From: Alkalilacustris brevis
Lineage (GTDB): Bacteria > Pseudomonadota > Alphaproteobacteria > Rhodobacterales > Rhodobacteraceae
Length of the DNA stretch: 39,993 nucleotides
NCBI RefSeq assembly: GCF_003350345.1
Contig: NZ_QNVJ01000086.1
Span: forward strand, 1 to 39,993
Reading direction: 5' to 3'
Under the pieces are notes generated by a model that had not been told where the DNA came from, ran no database searches, and saw only the letters and a program-made list of their open reading frames with translations. The position numbers and the translations under genes are program-made. Shown here piece by piece: positions 36,693-39,993 of this stretch (position 1 is the stretch's first letter; every line of letters starts with the position of its first letter).

Positions 36693-37259
36693 TCAGGCCT
36701 CGAAGCCGGAAAGCGCGCGCTCCAGCCTCTCAAGGGCGCGTTTTATGGAAGGTTGATGCGGATGTATAGCAATGGCCTCGCGATAGGCCTCCAGCGCGCG
36801 CTCGCGCTGGTCGGTTTCTTCCAGGATCGTGCCCAGCCCGGTCAGCGCCCCGAAATGGCGGGGGTTCAGCGCCAGGGCCTCGTAAAGGTCGCGCATCGCA
36901 GGGCCATAGGCACCGGCCTGAAAATATGCCGTGGCGCGGCTGTACCAGCCTTCGGCGAAGCCGGGCGCGTGATCGACCAGCGCGGTCAGGTGCTCGATCG
37001 CGGCTTCGGTGTCGCCATCCTCCAGCGCGGCGCGGCCGCGTTGCAGCAATAGGTCCATCGCCGCCGAACCCGAGCGCGACCATTCCGCAACGATCTGCCG
37101 CTCGACCCGCTGCCAGCGTTCGAGATCGGGCTGGGCCAGTTCCTCCAGCAACGTGTCCAGCTTGTCATCGGCCTGCGCCCCGGCAGGCACGGCAAAAGCC
37201 AGCCCGAATGCCAGGGCGGCTGCAACGAGAGGATTGAGAAGGCGGCGGCGACGTTCCAT
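36693..37259 (-). CDS. Periplasmic TPR-repeat protein
   Basis: The 188-aa protein has a signal peptide (MERRRRLLNPLVAAALAF then GLAFAVPAGAQA) and at least three tetratricopeptide repeats between about residues 70 and 185 (AAIEHLTALVDHAPGFAEGW, PAMRDLYEALALNPRHFGAL, RALEAYREAIAIHPHQPSI). It is probably a periplasmic scaffold; the partner is unknown. I chose ATG 37259, although no clear ribosome-binding site precedes it, because the signal peptide starts there. It is divergent from the SCP2 gene. Confidence 0.87.
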   Translation of the reverse strand: MERRRRLLNPLVAAALAFGLAFAVPAGAQADDKLDTLLEELAQPDLERWQRVERQIVAEWSRSGSAAMDLLLQRGRAALEDGDTEAAIEHLTALVDHAPGFAEGWYSRATAYFQAGAYGPAMRDLYEALALNPRHFGALTGLGTILEETDQRERALEAYREAIAIHPHQPSIKRALERLERALSGFEA

Positions 37260-37329
37260 AACGCCAGCAAGTGTAACGCCCCTTGCGCAAAAGGCGAGAG
37301 GCGCGCATTCACAATTGGAGGAACAGCCC

Positions 37330-37623
37330 ATGAGCAAGATCATCGATACTGCGGTTTCCGCCCTCGGCGCGCGGCTGGGCGAGGGATTCGACGGCGTGGC
37401 GCGGTTCGATATCACCGACGAGGGCTCGATCATGATCGAACCGACCGGCGTGCGCACCGCGTCGCCCGACGAGGAGGCCGATGTCGTGCTCAGCGCCGAT
37501 ACCGACACGTTCCGCGCGATCTTCGAAGGCGACCTGCATCCGACCACCGCCTTCATGTCGGGGCGGCTGTCGATCGAGGGGAGCATGGGCATGGCGATGA
37601 AACTGGGCGCCGCGCTGGGATGA
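37330..37623 (+). CDS. SCP2 sterol-carrier domain protein
   Basis: The 97-aa protein consists of a single SCP2 domain (GVARFDITDEGSIMIEPTGV, DVVLSADTDTFRAIFEGDL, AFMSGRLSIEGSMGMAMKLG), a hydrophobic-tunnel fold that binds lipids or acyl-CoA. GGAGG precedes the ATG. It overlaps the next gene (alpha/beta hydrolase) by 4 nt, so the two may act on the same lipid. Confidence 0.92.
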   Translation: MSKIIDTAVSALGARLGEGFDGVARFDITDEGSIMIEPTGVRTASPDEEADVVLSADTDTFRAIFEGDLHPTTAFMSGRLSIEGSMGMAMKLGAALG

Positions 37624-38582
37624 GCCATGCGGGCGCCCTTCCTCCGGCGCCGCTGTATATTGGCCCGGATCAGGCACCGAGCGGCCCGGCGGCCTTCTGG
37701 CTGCGCACGGGCGACGGGCTGCGCCTGCGCGCGGTGCTCATGGCGCGGGGGGCGCGCGGCACGGTGATCCTGTTGCCCGGCCGGGGCGAGTTCATCGAGA
37801 AATACGCCCATGTCGCCAGCAAACTGGCCGATAACGGCTATGGCGTGCTCGCGCTCGACTGGCGCGGGCAGGGCTTGTCGCAGCGCCTGGCCAGCGATCC
37901 CCGGTTGGGCCATGTGGAGGATTTCGCAGCCTATCAGCTTGACCTTGCCGCCTTGCGTGTGGCCGCCGACACGCTGGAACTGGCGCAACCGCATCTGCTG
38001 CTGGCGCATTCTATGGGCGGTTGCATCGGTTTGCGCGCGCTTTGCTCGGGGGCCTGGCCCGAGGTGACGGCGGCGGCCTTCTCGGCGCCGATGTGGGGCC
38101 TGCCGCTGAATGGGCTGACAGGGCTGGGCGCCCGCGCCCTGGGCCGCGTTGCCCATCTGGCGGGTGGGGCCGACCGCGCCGTGCCGGGCGATCCGGACGC
38201 CTATGATCTGCGGACAATCCCTTTCGAGACCAACGAATTCACCACTGATCGCGCCATGTTCGACCGGATGCAGGCACTGGCGCGCGCGCATCCGGAACTC
38301 TGCATCGCCGCGCCCAGCCTGGGCTGGCTGGCCGCCGCCCTGCGCGAGATGCGCGCGCTGGCGCGGCTGCCGTCGCCCGAGATTCCCGCGCTGGTCGCTT
38401 TGGGCAGCCGGGAAGCCATCGTTGACCCCGAGGCCATCGCCGCGCGCGTCAGCATCTGGCCCGGCGCCCGGCTCTTGCGCATCGAGGGGGGCGCGCACGA
38501 GCTGATGATGGAAAGCCCCGCCCGGCGCGAAGAATTCCTTGCTGCCGTCTGCGCGCTTTTCGACCGGGGCATTCGCCGATAA
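37620..38582 (+). CDS. Alpha/beta hydrolase, lysophospholipase L2-like
   Basis: The 320-aa protein has the serine-hydrolase core: oxyanion region VILLPGRGEFIEKY, ALDWRGQGLS, nucleophile elbow LLAHSMGGCIGLRAL (Ser in HSMGG), acid loop VALGSREAIVDPEAIA and a histidine in IEGGAHELMME. It resembles PldB/monoglyceride lipase. There is no signal peptide. The ATG overlaps the SCP2 stop (ATGA). Confidence 0.91.
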   Translation: MSHAGALPPAPLYIGPDQAPSGPAAFWLRTGDGLRLRAVLMARGARGTVILLPGRGEFIEKYAHVASKLADNGYGVLALDWRGQGLSQRLASDPRLGHVEDFAAYQLDLAALRVAADTLELAQPHLLLAHSMGGCIGLRALCSGAWPEVTAAAFSAPMWGLPLNGLTGLGARALGRVAHLAGGADRAVPGDPDAYDLRTIPFETNEFTTDRAMFDRMQALARAHPELCIAAPSLGWLAAALREMRALARLPSPEIPALVALGSREAIVDPEAIAARVSIWPGARLLRIEGGAHELMMESPARREEFLAAVCALFDRGIRR

Positions 38583-38638
38583 CCTCGACCCGGGGCGCGT
38601 GCGCCGGGCCGGCGCCGCAGCAGACAGGAGCCGCAGCG

Positions 38639-39445
38639 ATGAAGATCACCCTGATCCAGATGAACAGCGGTGCCGACAAGGCAGCCAACCTTGCCGCCGC
38701 CGAGGCGCTGATCGAGGACGCCGTTGCGCGCGAGCGCCCCGACATGATCGCGCTGCCCGAGACCTTCGCGCTGATGACGGGCGATTCTGTCGGCAAGCGG
38801 GCCGAGGCCGAGACCATCCCCGACGGCCCCGCCTGCCGGATGCTGTCCGCGCTGGCGCGCAAGCACGGGGTCTGGATTCACGGTGGTTCGCTGCACGAGG
38901 CGGCGGGCGGGAAATGCCACAACACCACCACTGTCTGGGACAGGGCGGGCAAGCTGTGCGCGCAATACCGCAAGCTGCACCTGTTCGACGTGGATGTGCC
39001 GGGCGGCGCCAGCTATCGCGAATCCGACACCATTCTGGCCGGCGATTCGGTGGTGTGTTTCGAGGCCGAGGCCATCACCTTCGGCTGCGCCATCTGCTAT
39101 GACCTGCGCTTTCCCGAACTGTTTCGCGCCTTGCGCGACCGAGGCGCGCAGGCGATCTTCCTGCCTTCTGCCTTCACCCTGATGACCGGGCGCGACCATT
39201 GGGAGCCGCTCTTGCGCGCCCGCGCGATCGAGACCCAGTGCTACATGATCGCCCCGGCGCAGATCTTCGCCCATGACGGGGGGCGGCGCGTCTGCTACGG
39301 GCGCTCCATGGTGGTGGACCCCTGGGGCGTGGTGCAGGCCACCGCGTCCGACCGGGTGGGCCATGTCAGCGCGTGCATCGATCCCGATTATGTGCACGAG
39401 GTGCGCGCGGCACTGCCGGTGGGCGGGCATCACGTTCTGGGCTGA
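38639..39445 (+). CDS. Carbon-nitrogen hydrolase, Nit1 (deaminated glutathione amidase) type
   Basis: The 268-aa nitrilase-superfamily enzyme has the triad E41 (LPETFAL), K112 (YRKLHLFD) and C153 (CAICYDLRFPE). The segment DHWEPLLRARAIETQCYMIAPAQ followed by GRSMVVDPWG closely matches the Nit1 group, which hydrolyses deaminated glutathione as a metabolite-repair step. Omega-amidase (Nit2) is the alternative. The ATG has AGGAG-like CAGGAGCC upstream. Confidence 0.93.
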   Translation: MKITLIQMNSGADKAANLAAAEALIEDAVARERPDMIALPETFALMTGDSVGKRAEAETIPDGPACRMLSALARKHGVWIHGGSLHEAAGGKCHNTTTVWDRAGKLCAQYRKLHLFDVDVPGGASYRESDTILAGDSVVCFEAEAITFGCAICYDLRFPELFRALRDRGAQAIFLPSAFTLMTGRDHWEPLLRARAIETQCYMIAPAQIFAHDGGRRVCYGRSMVVDPWGVVQATASDRVGHVSACIDPDYVHEVRAALPVGGHHVLG

Positions 39446-39512
39446 ATGGCCGGGCTGAAAGGATCGGGGCGTGCAGAACGCGGAGGATGGATCGGCGCGC
39501 GGAAATGGCAAT

Positions 39513-39576
39513 GCTTATGGCGTGTTGCGTTGGACTGATGATACCCCGCCCGGGACGCTTGCGGCCCGGGCATGCG
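39513..39576 (+). repeat. Dispersed 64-bp extragenic repeat, copy 2
   Basis: It is the plus-strand counterpart of positions 1-64 (54 of 64 bases, the last 31 identical). It starts 67 nt after the Nit1-type amidase stop. Its end overlaps the competing hairpin structure at 39568-39631. Confidence 0.75.
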
Positions 39577-39631
39577 CCCGCCCGCCCCACAGGCGGGCGC
39601 ATCCGCGCCCACCTCGGGCGGGCACATGCCC
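39568..39631 (+). repeat. Competing GC-rich hairpins
   Basis: The arm 39568-39583 can pair locally with 39592-39602 (ATGCGCCCGCC with GGCGGGCGCAT, 11 bp perfect) or with 39616-39631 (GGGCGGGCACATGCCC, 15 of 16 complementary). The layout resembles the branched repeat at 11107-11185. Confidence 0.65.
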
Positions 39632-39713
39632 TCTGTTGCGAATTGAGCGATACCGGTCAAACGCGACACGCCAGAAGGCCTCTGCATGACACAGCCCTTG
39701 CCGAGTGGCCCGC

Positions 39714-39754
39714 CCGGCGGAAACGCCGGAGGCAGGCAGGCGCTTCGGACGCCT
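39714..39754 (+). repeat. Tandem hairpins with GAAA and TTCG loops
   Basis: CCGGCG-GAAA-CGCCGG (39714-39729) has a GNRA-type loop. AGGCGC-TTCG-GACGCCT (39738-39754) has a UUCG-type loop and one bulged A. Positions 39709-39729 match 11104-11124 at 19 of 21 bases, tying this tract to the repeat next to iclR. Confidence 0.6.
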
Positions 39755-39930
39755 CAACATGCTGTAACGTAAATGGTTTCCTTGGCGCCGCGCCGGTGGT
39801 GCCGTCAGGCATGGGCGCCTGCCCAGGCAGGCGCTGCCCTCGGGTCTCTTCTCAAGCCATGTCCTGCGGAGGTCTTTGCCTGTTCCCGCCGCACGTCTTG
39901 CCGCCCGAAGGCGTGGCTGTATCTGGAAAC

Positions 39931-39993
39931 TGGCGCGGTTGACGGGGCTCGAACCCGCGACCCCCGGCGTGACAGGCCGGTACTCTAACCAAC
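39931..39993 (-). tRNA. tRNA-Asp (GTC), 5' end outside the window
   Basis: Minus-strand reading gives a D-arm part GTTGGTTAGAG, anticodon loop CTGTCAC (anticodon GTC) on a CCGGC/GCCGG stem, T-arm GGTTCGAGCC and acceptor end CAACCGCG with encoded CCA (39931-39933). About 14 nt of the 5' end are cut off by the window edge. Confidence 0.95.

Larger units (their letters stand above)
39446..39930. other. Structured non-coding tract of about 485 bp
   Basis: No protein gene is convincing here. It contains repeat copy 2 (39513-39576), competing hairpins (39568-39631), two tetraloop hairpins (39714-39754) and another perfect 9-bp stem (39815-39834). None has a T-tract. The run ends at tRNA-Asp. Confidence 0.6.

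Noticed and set aside
36693-38498. 601-codon minus-strand frame ending in the TPR protein
   Set aside because: Only the last 188 codons are real. The upstream part is antisense to the SCP2 and hydrolase genes.
39471-39689. Small plus-strand frame whose peptide (TPPGTLAARAC) recurs on the minus strand at 1-64
   Set aside because: The shared peptide comes from a 31-bp identical DNA repeat, including third codon positions, so nucleotide identity rather than coding explains it. No ribosome-binding site.

Overview
The window is a high-GC chromosomal segment of an alphaproteobacterium, most likely Rhodobacteraceae (the Roseobacter/Rhodobacter group). The evidence is the protein styles (Lon, DnaB, PyrC/PyrE, ParE, GyrB), the FdxA plus S4-protein plus SUV3-like helicase cluster, tripartite tricarboxylate transport (TTT) genes, and short GC-rich extragenic repeats. 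No rRNA, prophage, intact transposase or CRISPR array was seen.

Layout. 1-10.6 kb is housekeeping: lon, dnaB, pyrE and pyrC on the minus strand, a conserved gene with a hydrolase-like but serine-less core (309 aa), then on the plus strand a DgoK-family protein whose kinase motifs look degraded, and parE. A small low-GC membrane gene is translationally coupled to the end of parE and is followed by a large branched inverted repeat. 11.2-20.7 kb is one minus-strand catabolic/transport operon, tctB-tctA-tctC, a polytopic membrane protein, an FAD flavoprotein, a ThDP enzyme, a cupin and an IclR regulator, with strong hairpins between some cistrons. 20.7-23.8 kb is an island of visibly lower GC: a 26-bp inverted repeat that looks like insertion-sequence ends, then an overlapping sugar N-formyltransferase and polysaccharide deacetylase pair. 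23.8-26.2 kb is gyrB with a clear intrinsic terminator. 26.4-29.1 kb holds two overlapping genes for membrane-associated GTPases with unusual G4 motifs, followed by aroQ. 29.9-32.6 kb is a tight operon of ybjN-like, proC, csaA-like and a 2-hydroxyacid dehydrogenase. 32.7-37.3 kb is a minus-strand cluster (TPR protein, SUV3-like helicase, S4 protein, FdxA). 37.3-39.4 kb is a plus-strand cluster (SCP2 protein, alpha/beta hydrolase, Nit1-type amidase). The right edge has a structured non-coding tract and a truncated tRNA-Asp.

How genes may work together. The 11-21 kb operon looks like uptake (TctC receptor, TctAB permease) and oxidation or cleavage (flavoprotein, ThDP enzyme) of an unidentified carboxylate, with IclR as the local regulator. 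The formyltransferase and deacetylase probably modify a surface sugar. The GTPase pair is an uncharacterised membrane module.

The most notable non-coding signals are a 33-bp element found in sense orientation just after both pyrC and aroQ, a 64-bp repeat found inverted at the two window edges, and GC-rich branched hairpins. All positions and matches were read by eye; no database search was run.
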